A stretch of DNA of 64,000 bases from the NCBI GenBank assembly GCA_017553625.1, contig JAFZKP010000050.1, positions 1-64,000 of the forward strand. The letters are read 5' to 3'. The notes beneath the pieces were generated by a model. It made no database searches and was not told where the DNA came from. It saw only the letters and a list, made by a program, of their open reading frames with translations. Numbering within the stretch: position 1 is the stretch's first letter; each line of letters opens with the position of its first letter. Shown piece after piece: positions 1 to 10,250 of the stretch. Source of the stretch: Bacteroidales bacterium (GTDB lineage: Bacteria; Bacteroidota; Bacteroidia; Bacteroidales; F082). A program made the translations under genes and the position numbers.

Positions 1-84
1 GGAAAGTTCATGAGCTATCCTAACCGCGAGGATATTCCTGAAACCATCAATGAACAACTGATCGTTGAGTTGTATTCTAAATAA
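1..84 (+). CDS. rpsD: 30S ribosomal protein S4, C-terminal end (partial)
   Basis: Only the last 27 codons are in the window; the gene begins upstream. The open frame from base 1 ends with INEQLIVELYSK and TAA at 82-84, which is the conserved end of ribosomal protein S4. S4 binds 16S rRNA early in 30S assembly. It lies 19 bases before rpoA, the normal rpsD-rpoA-rplQ order at the end of the alpha ribosomal operon, which supports the call although little sequence is available. Confidence 0.9.
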   Translation, partial: GKFMSYPNREDIPETINEQLIVELYSK

Positions 85-103
85 TCGAATATAAACTGAT
101 ATT

Positions 104-1096
104 ATGGCAATATTAGCATTTCAAAGACCTGACAAGGTCGTCATGGTAGAATCGACAGACAAACATGGTGTCTTCGAATTTCGCCCGCTCGAACCAGGCT
201 ACGGCATGACAATCGGCAACGCTTTGAGAAGAGTACTCCTCTCATCGCTCGAAGGCTTCGCCATCACCTCAATCCGCATTGAGGGTGTGGAACATGAAAT
301 GGCTCCTATACCAGGTGTCATCGAAGACCTTACCGACATAGTGCTCAAATTCAAGCAGGTTCGCTTCAAACAACAGATTCCGGGTGAGACATTCGAGAAA
401 GTCACTGTGGTTATCGGTGGACAGGAAGAATTCGTCGCAGGCGACATCAACAAGTTCTTGTCGGTGTTCCAAGTGCTGAATCCTGAACTCGTCATCTGCC
501 ACATGGACCCATCGGTGAAGTTGACTATCGACATGACTATTAATAAAGGTAGAGGTTATGTCAATGCCGACGAGAACAAAGTTCTCAACGCACCGGTCAA
601 CACCATCGCCATCGATTCAATCCATACACCAATCAGAAACGTCAGCTTTAAGGTTGATAACTACCGTGTCGAGCAGAAGACCGACTACGAGAAACTCATC
701 CTTGACATCGAAACAGACGGATCAATCAATCCTAAGGATGCGATGACCGAAGCTGCTAAGATCCTCATCTACCATCTGATGCTGTTCTCCGACGAACGTA
801 TCACCCTGATGGATGAACAGAAGACTGTGTCGGAAGACTTTGACGAAGGCTCATTGCACATCCGTCAGCTTCTGAAGACCAAACTCGTCGACATGGATCT
901 TTCAGTCCGCGCACTCAACTGCCTCAAGGCAGCCGAAGTGGAGACAATCGGTGAACTCGTCGCCCTCAACAAGGCCGACCTCCTCAAGTTCCGTAACTTC
1001 GGCAAGAAGTCACTCACAGAGCTTGAAGAACTGGTCAGAAGCAAGGGACTCGAATTTGGAATGAATATCAGTAAATATAAATTAGATAAGGAATAA
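104..1096 (+). CDS. rpoA: DNA-directed RNA polymerase subunit alpha
   Basis: Alpha subunit of RNA polymerase (330 aa, normal for Bacteroidota). The N-terminal domain, about residues 1-230, forms the dimer that nucleates core assembly and contains the conserved stretch [14 protein letters not shown]. The C-terminal domain, about residues 250-320, is the helix-hairpin-helix module that contacts upstream promoter DNA and activators; [16 protein letters not shown] and [15 protein letters not shown] are its signature. The gene sits between rpsD and rplQ and is surely co-transcribed with them. The ATG at 104 begins [12 protein letters not shown], typical for the phylum. Confidence 0.98.
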   Translation: MAILAFQRPDKVVMVESTDKHGVFEFRPLEPGYGMTIGNALRRVLLSSLEGFAITSIRIEGVEHEMAPIPGVIEDLTDIVLKFKQVRFKQQIPGETFEKVTVVIGGQEEFVAGDINKFLSVFQVLNPELVICHMDPSVKLTIDMTINKGRGYVNADENKVLNAPVNTIAIDSIHTPIRNVSFKVDNYRVEQKTDYEKLILDIETDGSINPKDAMTEAAKILIYHLMLFSDERITLMDEQKTVSEDFDEGSLHIRQLLKTKLVDMDLSVRALNCLKAAEVETIGELVALNKADLLKFRNFGKKSLTELEELVRSKGLEFGMNISKYKLDKE

Positions 1097-1101
1097 TAGA
1101 G

Positions 1102-1584
1102 ATGAGACACAATAATAAAATAAATCATTTAGGAAGAAAATCAGCTCACCGTGGCTCGATGCTCGCCAACATGGCATCATCATTGATCCTTGAGAAACGC
1201 ATCATCACCACGACAGCCAAGGCAAAGGCTTTGCGTCTTTTCGTCGAACCGATGATCACCCGTTCCAAAGACGACTCCACAAACTCACGCCGTGTTGTGT
1301 TCGCACAGCTCCGCAACAAATACGCAGTGTCGGAATTGTTCCGTGAGGTGAGCCAGAAGGTCGCTAACCGTCCTGGTGGATACACTCGTATCATCAAACT
1401 CGGTTTGCGCGCAGGCGACAACGCCGACATGTGTATGATGGAATTGGTCGATTACAACGACACATACACCAACGGCAAGAAAGCTGCAAAAGCAACCAAG
1501 ACAACACGTCGTGGTGGCAAGAAGAAAGCAGAAGCCCCAGCATTGGAAGCTCCGGCAGCAGAAGAAGCTCCAAAGGCTGAATAA
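1102..1584 (+). CDS. rplQ: 50S ribosomal protein L17
   Basis: Ribosomal protein L17 of the large subunit. The start [20 protein letters not shown] is the family signature (normally MRHxKxxxxLxRxxxHR). The conserved core covers about residues 1-115; the rest is a low-complexity tail rich in Lys, Ala and Glu (about residues 125-160), an extension commonly seen in Bacteroidota L17. It begins five bases after rpoA stops and is the last gene of the ribosomal operon, followed by a hairpin and T-run at 1611-1646. Confidence 0.98.
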   Translation: MRHNNKINHLGRKSAHRGSMLANMASSLILEKRIITTTAKAKALRLFVEPMITRSKDDSTNSRRVVFAQLRNKYAVSELFREVSQKVANRPGGYTRIIKLGLRAGDNADMCMMELVDYNDTYTNGKKAAKATKTTRRGGKKKAEAPALEAPAAEEAPKAE

Positions 1585-1610
1585 ACAACACACAAATAAT
1601 TGTGGTTATA

Positions 1611-1646
1611 TGTAGAGACGTCATATTATGGCGTCTCTACTTTTTT
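1611..1646 (+). terminator. Palindromic repeat acting as terminator of the rpsD-rpoA-rplQ operon
   Basis: Arms GTAGAGACG (1612-1620) and CGTCTCTAC (1632-1640) pair perfectly and can be extended inward through a G-T wobble, followed by TTTTTT. It has the form of an intrinsic terminator after rplQ. It is also one copy of a dispersed palindrome family: a near-identical element follows enolase at 5160-5190 and others lie between and inside genes. Confidence 0.8.
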
Positions 1647-1689
1647 GCCCCAACCAACGATGTTTCATTGGCTTAAAATCCCCAAATTC

Positions 1690-1746
1690 TTTATTCTCCG
1701 TGTACAAAATTTTATTCTGCACGTAAATCGTTTTAGTCTCCATGTA
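1690..1746. promoter_or_regulatory. Three direct repeats spaced exactly 21 bp upstream of a promoter
   Basis: Boxes TTTATTCTCCGTGTA (1690-1704), TTTATTCTGCACGTA (1711-1725) and TTTAGTCTCCATGTA (1732-1746) begin 21 bp apart, that is two helical turns, so all lie on one DNA face. The last box ends 38 bp before the -7 element at 1785. The geometry suggests an operator for a regulator that binds direct repeats, such as a LytTR or response-regulator protein. The box sequence differs from the array at 13078-13214. The binding protein is unknown. Confidence 0.55.
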
Positions 1747-1784
1747 TTTTAAATAATAATAATTTTTATATTAAAAAATAATAC

Positions 1785-1792
1785 TACTTTTG
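1785..1792 (+). promoter_or_regulatory. Promoter -7 element TACTTTTG
   Basis: Matches the Bacteroidota consensus TAnnTTTG. Transcription should start near 1796, giving a leader of about 135 bases before the ATG at 1932. No clear -33 TTTG is seen at the usual distance, consistent with an activator working from the repeats at 1690-1746. Confidence 0.6.
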
Positions 1793-1931
1793 CCGCCGTT
1801 TTAGATGGCCTTTGATGCTGTCTGTCAACATATATTCCTTTATTATTTATCAATCATTTTTGTTTTTTAAATCATATTCGCTTTCTTATTTTTTTATCGT
1901 AAAACAATTTGCAGATTTAAATTTGATTGAA

Positions 1932-2210
1932 ATGAAAAAGTTTTCAGAAAAGACAAAGGAGTTTATAATGACTGCGGCAATAGTTATGACACTGCTGTTG
2001 CCAAAAACTTCCGTTGCACAAACCAAAATCGATGGATTCTTTTCAAACTACAGTGATGATACTTACTCTGATCGTGGCAACTTCTCGGCTTCTGGAGGTT
2101 TTATGAACGCCAACAATCAGACATTCGGTGATGCTCCACTCGGGGGCGGACTTCTAATTATGCTCGCAGCAGGAGCATGTTATGCGTTACTTAAGAAAAA
2201 AGAGGACTGA
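1932..2210 (+). CDS. Small exported protein with a C-terminal PLGGG-hydrophobic-KKK tail
   Basis: A 92-residue protein I do not recognise by function. It has an N-terminal signal peptide (cleavage probably after SVAQ), a short polar middle containing KIDGFFSNY and SDRGNFSASGGF, then PLGGG, a hydrophobic stretch LLIMLAAGACYALL and a basic end KKKED. This three-part tail resembles bacterial C-terminal sorting or anchoring signals, which is inference. The ATG at 1932 is preferred over one at 1812 because it starts directly with a signal peptide. It lies two bases before a lipoprotein gene, and the same pair recurs at 32850-34696 with matching DGFFS, SGG and PLGSGLL motifs. Confidence 0.75.
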   Translation: MKKFSEKTKEFIMTAAIVMTLLLPKTSVAQTKIDGFFSNYSDDTYSDRGNFSASGGFMNANNQTFGDAPLGGGLLIMLAAGACYALLKKKED

Positions 2211-2212
2211 TT

Positions 2213-3790
2213 ATGAAAAGCACAAGATTTATCATTATTGCGCTGGCTTTCATCGTGGGCCTTGCACAATGCAAAAAAAACAATGATGTTTTTAATGCAA
2301 TCGACGACAATATGATTGACATCACAATAAATGTTGCCGATGGAGCAAAGATTAACGTAAACACCAGCACTGGTGCCGTTACGTTTGAAAGATATGACGA
2401 ACTGCACATCGTTAGCGATGGAAAATATTGCGGTTTCGTGTCAAAAACAACAGCCAATGGACCTTTTACAGGCTCAATAAAAAATCCTACGGAAGGTGTG
2501 CCTATGTACATCTATTACTTGGGAGTTCACAATAAACATTATAAAACTATAGATACCGGTTCTACATCATGTAAAATAGATATCACCGACCAAACAAGCA
2601 GTCTTCCTGTGATTTCATGTGGAAAAACTGGAGAATATACTCCGGATGTGACATCTTACAGCGTGAATCTTGACAACAAATGCGCACTTGTTAAGTTTAA
2701 CGTGACAACAAGTGCTGGCGCAAAAGTGCCAACATGCTTAGCTGGATTAAGAAATGAAATGATTATCGATTTCAAGGGAAATACATTCACACCTGATACT
2801 GTTGGTGAGTCGATGATAAAGCTGGCTCCAGGTTCTGGTGAGCGCTGGGCAATTCTGTTGCCGAATGCGGCGGAGGTCTCGTCAAGCAGGGCCTATTCCG
2901 AGGATTATCGCTATGTTGGTACACGCTCGGCTCTGGGCGCTATCAATTACAATGATTTTATCACCAAAGGATATGATGTGACGGTAAATACATCAACGAC
3001 AGTAGACCCAACTTACAATGATCATAAGTTCTCATTGAGTGCCACGAAACGAGTGTTGTTTGCATCAGGAAATGTTCAACATGTTTATAATGCTGAAAAA
3101 AGAACGTGGATTTGGAAATTTGCAGAACATCAGTACGATATGCTTGATAATGATGATGTCCAGATAAAAGAGGGAAGATGCGATCGTGATCGCTTTGGAT
3201 GGGGTACAGGTAATAACCCTGATAATATGTCACATAGCAATTCCGATTACCCGCAGTCGACGAATGAGTTTGTTGATTGGGGTAGGAATTTCCCTGAAGG
3301 CGGAAGCTATCCTTGGTTTGCACCTAAATGTGTTGAGTGGAGATATTTGATGTTCCAGCGTACTACTACAGAACTCAACGGAGTTTATAATGCACGCTAT
3401 GCAAGGGCGCGGGTCAACGGTGTGAAGGGTGTCATCCTTTTCCCGGATGTTTACAGTCATCCTGTCGGCGTTACTTTGCCAACCGTCAACAGCATAAATT
3501 ACACCAATAATAATGGTAATGGTTCTTATTCTGATAATAATTACACAGAAGACGACTGGAATAAGATGGCTGCTTCTGGTGCAGTGTTCTTGCCAATCAC
3601 AGGTCAGCGTGTTTATAGCGGCGGTTGGAATATCTCTTATTTGGAAAACGGCGACGGTCATTACTGGTCACAGTGCGACCTTGATGATCCGGTGCACGCC
3701 TGCAACTTGTATTTCACCGATTATCGTCCTTATGTTCAGGATAAAGATGACAAATGTAAAGGTTTTGCAGTGAGACTTGTTCGTGAATAG
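2213..3790 (+). CDS. Surface lipoprotein with fimbrillin-like N-terminus and lectin-like C-terminal domain
   Basis: A 525-residue lipoprotein: signal peptide ending GLAQC with lipidated Cys20. The N-terminal third is a beta-rich region beginning IDITINVADGAKINVN, reminiscent of fimbrillin-like Bacteroidota proteins. The C-terminal part (about residues 280-525) contains ATKRVLFASGNVQ, WRYLMFQR, GVKGVILFPD, AASGAVFLPITG and GFAVRLVRE, the pattern of the FISUMP/formylglycine-enzyme-like fold used in surface proteins. No catalytic function can be inferred. It follows the small exported protein by two bases and is clearly in its operon. A paralogue with the same layout is at 33131-34696. Confidence 0.8.
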   Translation: MKSTRFIIIALAFIVGLAQCKKNNDVFNAIDDNMIDITINVADGAKINVNTSTGAVTFERYDELHIVSDGKYCGFVSKTTANGPFTGSIKNPTEGVPMYIYYLGVHNKHYKTIDTGSTSCKIDITDQTSSLPVISCGKTGEYTPDVTSYSVNLDNKCALVKFNVTTSAGAKVPTCLAGLRNEMIIDFKGNTFTPDTVGESMIKLAPGSGERWAILLPNAAEVSSSRAYSEDYRYVGTRSALGAINYNDFITKGYDVTVNTSTTVDPTYNDHKFSLSATKRVLFASGNVQHVYNAEKRTWIWKFAEHQYDMLDNDDVQIKEGRCDRDRFGWGTGNNPDNMSHSNSDYPQSTNEFVDWGRNFPEGGSYPWFAPKCVEWRYLMFQRTTTELNGVYNARYARARVNGVKGVILFPDVYSHPVGVTLPTVNSINYTNNNGNGSYSDNNYTEDDWNKMAASGAVFLPITGQRVYSGGWNISYLENGDGHYWSQCDLDDPVHACNLYFTDYRPYVQDKDDKCKGFAVRLVRE

Positions 3791-3800
3791 AAAAAAGTAT

Positions 3801-3808
3801 TATCTTTG
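3801..3808 (+). promoter_or_regulatory. Enolase promoter -7 element TATCTTTG
   Basis: Perfect TAnnTTTG match starting 10 bases after the stop of the upstream lipoprotein gene. Transcription should begin near 3812, giving a leader of about 28 bases, so eno has its own promoter. Confidence 0.75.
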
Positions 3809-3816
3809 CAGTTTGA

Positions 3817-5130
<1,314 letters not shown>

Positions 5131-5159
5131 TTTCCGACGAAATTTAAAATGAATATGAT

Positions 5160-5197
5160 TGTAGAGACGTCATAATATGGCGTCTCTACATTTTTTT
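5160..5197. terminator. Palindromic repeat, terminator after eno
   Basis: Arms GTAGAGACG (5161-5169) and CGTCTCTAC (5181-5189) with AT-rich centre, followed by ATTTTTTT on the plus strand. The core is almost identical to the element after rplQ at 1611-1640. It separates eno from the convergent helicase gene, whose stop lies at its edge. Confidence 0.8.
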
Positions 5198-6614
5198 ATT
5201 CAAAAAAATATTCGTCCTTGAAATTGACAAAATATAATTGTCTTTGTGCTCTTGTCACTGCTGTGTAAAACCATCTTATATCGCTGGTTTGTAACGGTTC
5301 GTTGTCAGGGAAAAACGGCGCATCGATAAACACCGTCGGCCATTGTCCGCCTTGTGTCTTATGGCATGTCAGCGCATAACCGAATTTAACCTGTAGCGCA
5401 TTGAAAAACGGATTCTGTTTCATGGCTTTATAACGCTCTCGTTTGTTCGGAATATCCATGTAATCCTCTTCAACGGCCTTATAAAATCTTTCCGATTCCT
5501 CGTTAGTCAGGGCAGGGGAGTCGCTTGTCAGCGTCTCAAGTAATATCTTGACAGAAAGATTGGGCACCTCCTGATAATCAACAAGTTGTATTTCCACGTC
5601 GGCAAAATGAAATCCGTACATCTCCTCCATGTTGTTGATTCTCATCAATTCTATCATGTCGCCGTTAGCGATGAAGCTGATGTTTTTATTCTCGTCTGTC
5701 CAAAAATAATTGTTTTTCACCACCATCAGCTTGTCGCCAGTCGAAATTTCGCCTTCTTCCTGCAAAATCCTGGCTCTTATCGCCTGATTGAACATGTTGG
5801 CGCGTTTGTTGCTGCGACAGATGATAACAGCCTCGTTGTTGGTCTTGCCGTTGAAATTCTGCCATAACAATTCCTCAAATTCTTGTGGCTCAATGCGATG
5901 GACGTCGGAGAAACCGTTGGTGGTGAACAATGGTAATTGTAGAGACGTTTCCTGAAACGTCTCCACGTTTCGCAATGCGGTCGCATTGTACAAGATTCCC
6001 GATTCCACTTCTTGTCGCATCACCTCAGTTAGTTCATACGCTGCAACGGTGAGTCCGAATTCATTTTTCAGAACGTTGATATCGTTTGCTGGACTGTTTT
6101 CCAATCCCACAGGCGGCAGCTGGGCGTTGTCGCCAATCAAAAGTAGCCTGCAGTTCTCGCCGCTGAAAACGTAGTTAATCAAATCGTCGAGAAGAGAACG
6201 CCCATTGCTCAAATCATCGGAAATCATTGAGCATTCGTCGACGATGAAGATGGTGTTTTTAGATTTGTTTTCAGCTCTTGTCATGCGGAAGGAGCCGTCG
6301 GCGTATGCCTGAAAACGGTATAGTTTCCTGTGAATTGTCGAAGCAGTCTTCCCTGTATAGCCGCTCAGTACCTTCGCGGCTCGTCCCGTGGGCGCCATCA
6401 GCTGATAACGCATCCCTATCATCGGAAGCGTTTTCACAAGCGTGGTGACGAGAGTGGTCTTGCCTGTACCGGCATAGCCTTGCAAAAGATATGTCGGTTT
6501 TTGTTTTTCCGATAGGATGAAAGCTGCAAGGTGATAAAGCACAGTCTTCTGCCCGTCAGTGGGCGTAAAACCAAATGATTTTAAAAGAATCTGAAACAGC
6601 TCCTGCCTTGTCAT
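5196..6614 (-). CDS. RecD-like ATP-dependent DNA helicase (AAA family, UvrD C-terminal domain)
   Basis: A superfamily 1 helicase of about 472 aa. Walker A is GYAGTGKTT (about residues 46-54), Walker B is IFIVDECSM (about 122-130), a following motif is GDNAQLPP, and the C-terminal motifs ALTCHKTQGGQW and WFYTAVTRAQRQLYF match the UvrD_C_2 module of RecD-like enzymes. It probably unwinds DNA in repair, alone rather than as part of RecBCD. The ATG at 6614 is preferred; a TTG at 6638 would overlap the upstream gene. The ATG lies one base after the TamA-like stop, indicating co-transcription. The segment VETFQETSLQ (about residues 217-226) is encoded by an inserted palindromic repeat. Confidence 0.88.
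   Translation of the reverse strand: MTRQELFQILLKSFGFTPTDGQKTVLYHLAAFILSEKQKPTYLLQGYAGTGKTTLVTTLVKTLPMIGMRYQLMAPTGRAAKVLSGYTGKTASTIHRKLYRFQAYADGSFRMTRAENKSKNTIFIVDECSMISDDLSNGRSLLDDLINYVFSGENCRLLLIGDNAQLPPVGLENSPANDINVLKNEFGLTVAAYELTEVMRQEVESGILYNATALRNVETFQETSLQLPLFTTNGFSDVHRIEPQEFEELLWQNFNGKTNNEAVIICRSNKRANMFNQAIRARILQEEGEISTGDKLMVVKNNYFWTDENKNISFIANGDMIELMRINNMEEMYGFHFADVEIQLVDYQEVPNLSVKILLETLTSDSPALTNEESERFYKAVEEDYMDIPNKRERYKAMKQNPFFNALQVKFGYALTCHKTQGGQWPTVFIDAPFFPDNEPLQTSDIRWFYTAVTRAQRQLYFVNFKDEYFFE
5939..5966. repeat. Dispersed palindrome inserted in frame in the helicase gene
   Basis: Arms GTAGAGACGTTTC (5939-5951) and GAAACGTCTCCAC (5954-5966) with a three-base centre. Read on the minus strand it encodes VETFQETSLQ. 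The same core at 20651-20680 encodes KAFQETSLQ in the unrelated AnmK. Confidence 0.8.
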
Positions 6615-6615
6615 A

Positions 6616-8907
6616 TTAAAACGGATATCCGATACCAAAGTTCCAAACCAGGTTTTTAAACTGTAACTTGCTGACTCTCCAACGGTGTGCCTCGTCGTAC
6701 GACGGGTCGCATAACGGGGCTGCTATGTCAAGACGGATGAGGAAGAAGGAGAAATCCAAACGGATACCAAAACCGGCGTCAACCGCTATCTGTTTGTAGA
6801 ATTTGTCGAATTTGAACTGTCCTCCAGGGAAAGATCCATTGTTGCTTAAAGTCCAGATGTTTCCCGCGTCGCCGAAAATCGCCCCTTTAATCAGACCATA
6901 AAGCGGAAATCTGTACTCGATATTTGATTCTATCTGCAAATCTCCGATATGTTCGATGTCATATCCATATTGGTTGTTGAACTCGCCGGGACCGAGATTC
7001 CTGAACTGCCAGCCTCTCATTCCGTTGGCGCCTCCTGCATAAAAACTCTTTTCAAAAGGTATGTCGTTGGAGTTGCCGTAAGCAATGCCTTGTCCGTACA
7101 TCAATCTCAGGGCAAAAACGTTGTTGCTCTTGAAATAATGGTAATATCTGAAATCGAGCTGGAATTTGAAATATTGTGCGTACCGTATCCCGGCAATCTC
7201 ATGATAGTTGTTGTTTTTGTTGATGATAGGTGTGTTGTTCAGTAATGAGAGCAGGTTGCCTGAAGTCTCGAAATCAGCCTTGAAATAAAAGAAATCATTC
7301 GATTTCTTGACATTCTGGTTGTTATATATGAAAGAATAATTCAAGCCGAAAATCAAGTGGTCGGTGTACTGGTCCTTGATACGCTGGTTGGTCTCAAGAT
7401 CGAGAAGCAATGCGAATAAATCTGATGGAAGCACCTTAACTGTGTTGAGGTTAATAGGGGTGAGGATGTGCTCTATAGTATTGGTTGTCTTCCAGTTATA
7501 ACCATAAGTGGCGGTCATTATATATCTCATGTACAAAGGTCGGATCTGCATGTTGTAACCAGTGGAGAGAACAGTCTTTGGCTGATACTCAATCACGAAA
7601 TTGTGCAGTGAGATGGGGCTTAAGAATCGCGGGAACATAATGCTCGCCTCAACGCCAAACTCTTGCGTGTTGAACAAACCTTCGTCAATGATGAAGTTTT
7701 CGACACGTTGCGCCTGAAAACCGTATCTCATTGAGATTCTTAGCAGCTCCGATCCTCTGAAAATGTTGTTGTTTCTGTAGGAAATGCTTCCTAGTGCCCC
7801 TAAATCGCCACCGGAGTTGGTGCCTTCAAGCTGGATGTTGTAGTGGTGAAGCTTGCCTTTTTGCAATGTGACGGTGCAGTTAAGAAGCTTTATTGTGTCA
7901 TTTCCTCCAGAAATAGTGTCGAAACTGATGTTGCTGAGACTGTATAACCTCAAACCGCTTAACGCCCTGTACGTCTGGGTCACTTTCTTTTGGCTGAATA
8001 ACTCTCCCTCATGTATCTGAATCACCTGATTGAAAGTCTTTAGGTTGACTTTCGGATTGCTCCCGTAAATGAAGTTGAACCTGTACTCGGGATTCTTTTT
8101 TCTTCCAATGTTAAATGAGAATGGAACGGTGTCGTTGACTGTGATATTTGCCGTCTGGATGTTGTAATCAGGATAGACAAACACCTTGTTTATGATAAAC
8201 TTGTAATGCTTGTTCCCGTCGATGCGCAATGTGACATCCGCTTTTCTCTGTCTCAGATTTGTGTCAATTTCAAAAACGATAAAATCTTTGTTGAAGAAAA
8301 AATAGCCGTTGTCTCTAAGGTGGTTGTCAATAATGTCACGCTCCCTGTCCATCTCGAAAGCGTTGTAAATGTTGCCTTTCTCAACAGGGAAGTTGTTTTC
8401 AATCTTGTTGATTTCCCTGTGTACGGAACTGTCGTTAATCTTATAGCTGATGTCCCTTATTGTATACGGCTTGGTAGGCGTTATCTTGTAAGTTACTTTT
8501 GCCCTTTTGCGCTTTTCTGTTCTGCTTGTCTCAACTTTTGACTTGAAAAATCCAGTGTAGTCAAGATAATCCTCAATCTGTCTTTTTGAGTCGGCGGTGA
8601 GTCCGCTGTTGTAATATGTGGGCTCCACACTGAGGTTCTTGTTGACCCATTTATAGAATTTCCTGTCTGTTTTGTCTATTGTTTTATAATAAATCCAAAC
8701 TCTTGGGAGCCATCCGAACAAACTTTTGTTGGGCTGCTGGACAATGTAATCAGAAACATCAGCTTTTGAGATGTCGTATTTGCTGGAATCGTTGACGATT
8801 CTGTTGTCAATCAATATTGCCTTGCCTTCCGGAACATATTTCCTTACGGCGCATCCCGTCAAGAACAACGCCATCAAAACAAACAATATGACCTTGACAA
8901 TCCTCAT
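6616..8907 (-). CDS. BamA/TamA-family outer-membrane assembly lipoprotein
   Basis: A 763-residue member of the Omp85 superfamily. The N-terminus is a lipoprotein signal ending FLTGC (Cys19). About residues 30-330 hold POTRA-like repeats (for example RQIEDYLDYTGFFKSKV), and about residues 380-763 form a beta-barrel ending NLVWNFGIGYPF with a C-terminal aromatic residue, as expected for BAM substrates. The barrel motif MRGWQFRNLGPGEF resembles the conserved loop of BamA/TamA proteins. Lipidated TamA-like proteins are common in Bacteroidota and probably help assemble or transport outer-membrane material; the substrate is unknown. It is followed by the helicase one base away. Confidence 0.88.
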   Translation of the reverse strand: MRIVKVILFVLMALFLTGCAVRKYVPEGKAILIDNRIVNDSSKYDISKADVSDYIVQQPNKSLFGWLPRVWIYYKTIDKTDRKFYKWVNKNLSVEPTYYNSGLTADSKRQIEDYLDYTGFFKSKVETSRTEKRKRAKVTYKITPTKPYTIRDISYKINDSSVHREINKIENNFPVEKGNIYNAFEMDRERDIIDNHLRDNGYFFFNKDFIVFEIDTNLRQRKADVTLRIDGNKHYKFIINKVFVYPDYNIQTANITVNDTVPFSFNIGRKKNPEYRFNFIYGSNPKVNLKTFNQVIQIHEGELFSQKKVTQTYRALSGLRLYSLSNISFDTISGGNDTIKLLNCTVTLQKGKLHHYNIQLEGTNSGGDLGALGSISYRNNNIFRGSELLRISMRYGFQAQRVENFIIDEGLFNTQEFGVEASIMFPRFLSPISLHNFVIEYQPKTVLSTGYNMQIRPLYMRYIMTATYGYNWKTTNTIEHILTPINLNTVKVLPSDLFALLLDLETNQRIKDQYTDHLIFGLNYSFIYNNQNVKKSNDFFYFKADFETSGNLLSLLNNTPIINKNNNYHEIAGIRYAQYFKFQLDFRYYHYFKSNNVFALRLMYGQGIAYGNSNDIPFEKSFYAGGANGMRGWQFRNLGPGEFNNQYGYDIEHIGDLQIESNIEYRFPLYGLIKGAIFGDAGNIWTLSNNGSFPGGQFKFDKFYKQIAVDAGFGIRLDFSFFLIRLDIAAPLCDPSYDEAHRWRVSKLQFKNLVWNFGIGYPF

Positions 8908-8910
8908 CCC

Positions 8911-8958
8911 AACTGATTAACTGACCAACTGACTAACTGATTAACTGATTAACTGAAT
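8911..8958. repeat. Six tandem octamers of the AACTGAYT type
   Basis: Six consecutive 8-bp units (AACTGATT, AACTGACC, AACTGACT, AACTGATT, AACTGATT, AACTGAAT) fill the gap between folC and the TamA-like gene. The same octamer occurs as a large inverted array at 42418-42501. Function unknown. Confidence 0.8.
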
Positions 8959-8963
8959 AACTT

Positions 8964-10250
8964 TCAAATAACTTCCGCTACCGTGAAATTGCTTCCTCCA
9001 ACGAAAACCACATCATCGAAATGCGCGTTGTTGAAAGCCGAGTTGTATGCCTGTTGCACCGATTCGTAAACATTGCCATGCAGTCCCACCTCATAAGCCT
9101 TTGAAGCCAAAATGTTGGCGTCGAGACCTCTTGGAATGTCTGCCTTGCAGAAATAATAGTCCGCGTTATGTGGCAAAAGATGCAGGATGCCGTCAATATC
9201 TTTGTCGTTGACACAACCCAAGACAAAATGTAACTTCCTGTAACTCATCTCGCTAAGCTGCATCACAATCTCTTTGATGCCACCGATGTTGTGTCCGGTG
9301 TCGGCGATAACCAATGGCTGGCGGCACAAAATCTGCCATCTTCCCATCAGGTTTGTGTTTTTCACAACAAATTCAAGACCGTAGACAATATCTTTTTTGT
9401 CGATTTTGAACTTGTCTTTGAGTTGCTCAATAGCGCAAATCGCCGTGGCGAGATTCTTTTTCTGATAATATCCGAGAAGAGGAAATTCCACCGCCTCGAT
9501 ATATAATTCATTGTCTTTCCAAATGTCAAACTTTTGATAATCAAGCGATTCGATATGAATCTTGTCGCAGTCTATGATTTGGTCGGCAAAGAAAATCGGG
9601 GCGTTGCATTCCTTAGCTTTCTTGATGAATACGTCTTTTGTCTCCGATTGTGTCTCTCCAATGACAACTGGTGTGTTCGGCTTGATGATGCCTGCTTTCT
9701 CCACTGCAATCTCTGCCAAAGTGTTGCCGAGCATGTTCACGTGATCCAAGGAAATATTGGTGATTACGCTGAGTTCGGGTTTTATCACGTTTGTTGAGTC
9801 AAGACGTCCGCCGAGACCGACTTCGATGATGGCGATGTCAACTTTTTCCTTCGCGAAATAGTCGAACGCCATGCCGGTCGCCATCTCGAAAAACGACAGC
9901 TGCATCTCTTCGAACTTCTCTTTGTTGTTCCCGATGAAGTCTATAACGTTCTGTTCGTCAATCATCTTTCCGTTGATGCGAATCCTCTCGCGGAAGTCGC
10001 GCAGGTGAGGTGAGGTGTAAAGTCCCGTTTTGTATCCGCATTCCTGGAAAATTGACGCGAGAGTGTGCGACACGGTGCCTTTGCCGTTGGTTCCAGCCAC
10101 GTGCACGGTCTTGAACTGATTCTGCGGATTGCCTAAGAAATCAAGCAGTTCGATGATGTTGCCAAGGTCTGGCTTATATGCCGATGCACCGACTTTCTGA
10201 TACATCGGGAATTTATTGAACATCCAGTTGGTGGTTTCAGCGTAATTCAT
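8964..10250 (-). CDS. folC: Folylpolyglutamate synthase / dihydrofolate synthase
   Basis: Mur-ligase-family enzyme (428 aa) that adds glutamate to dihydropteroate or to folates using ATP, in the cytosol. The P-loop is VAGTNGKGTVSHTL near residues 53-66, the TSPHLRDFRERIRING segment follows, and IAIIEVGLGGRLDSTNVI and ITNISLDHVNMLG are typical FolC motifs; DTGHNIGGI marks the C-terminal domain. Its start overlaps the tonB stop by four bases (ATGA), so it is the last gene of an exbB-exbD-tonB-folC transcription unit on the minus strand. A metabolic gene at the end of this unit is probably only organisational. Confidence 0.95.
   Translation of the reverse strand: MNYAETTNWMFNKFPMYQKVGASAYKPDLGNIIELLDFLGNPQNQFKTVHVAGTNGKGTVSHTLASIFQECGYKTGLYTSPHLRDFRERIRINGKMIDEQNVIDFIGNNKEKFEEMQLSFFEMATGMAFDYFAKEKVDIAIIEVGLGGRLDSTNVIKPELSVITNISLDHVNMLGNTLAEIAVEKAGIIKPNTPVVIGETQSETKDVFIKKAKECNAPIFFADQIIDCDKIHIESLDYQKFDIWKDNELYIEAVEFPLLGYYQKKNLATAICAIEQLKDKFKIDKKDIVYGLEFVVKNTNLMGRWQILCRQPLVIADTGHNIGGIKEIVMQLSEMSYRKLHFVLGCVNDKDIDGILHLLPHNADYYFCKADIPRGLDANILASKAYEVGLHGNVYESVQQAYNSAFNNAHFDDVVFVGGSNFTVAEVI

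Noticed and set aside
1812-1931. Upstream start for the small exported protein
   Set aside because: The extra 40 residues would place a second hydrophobic stretch ahead of a clear signal peptide, and the paralogue has a start matching ATG 1932.
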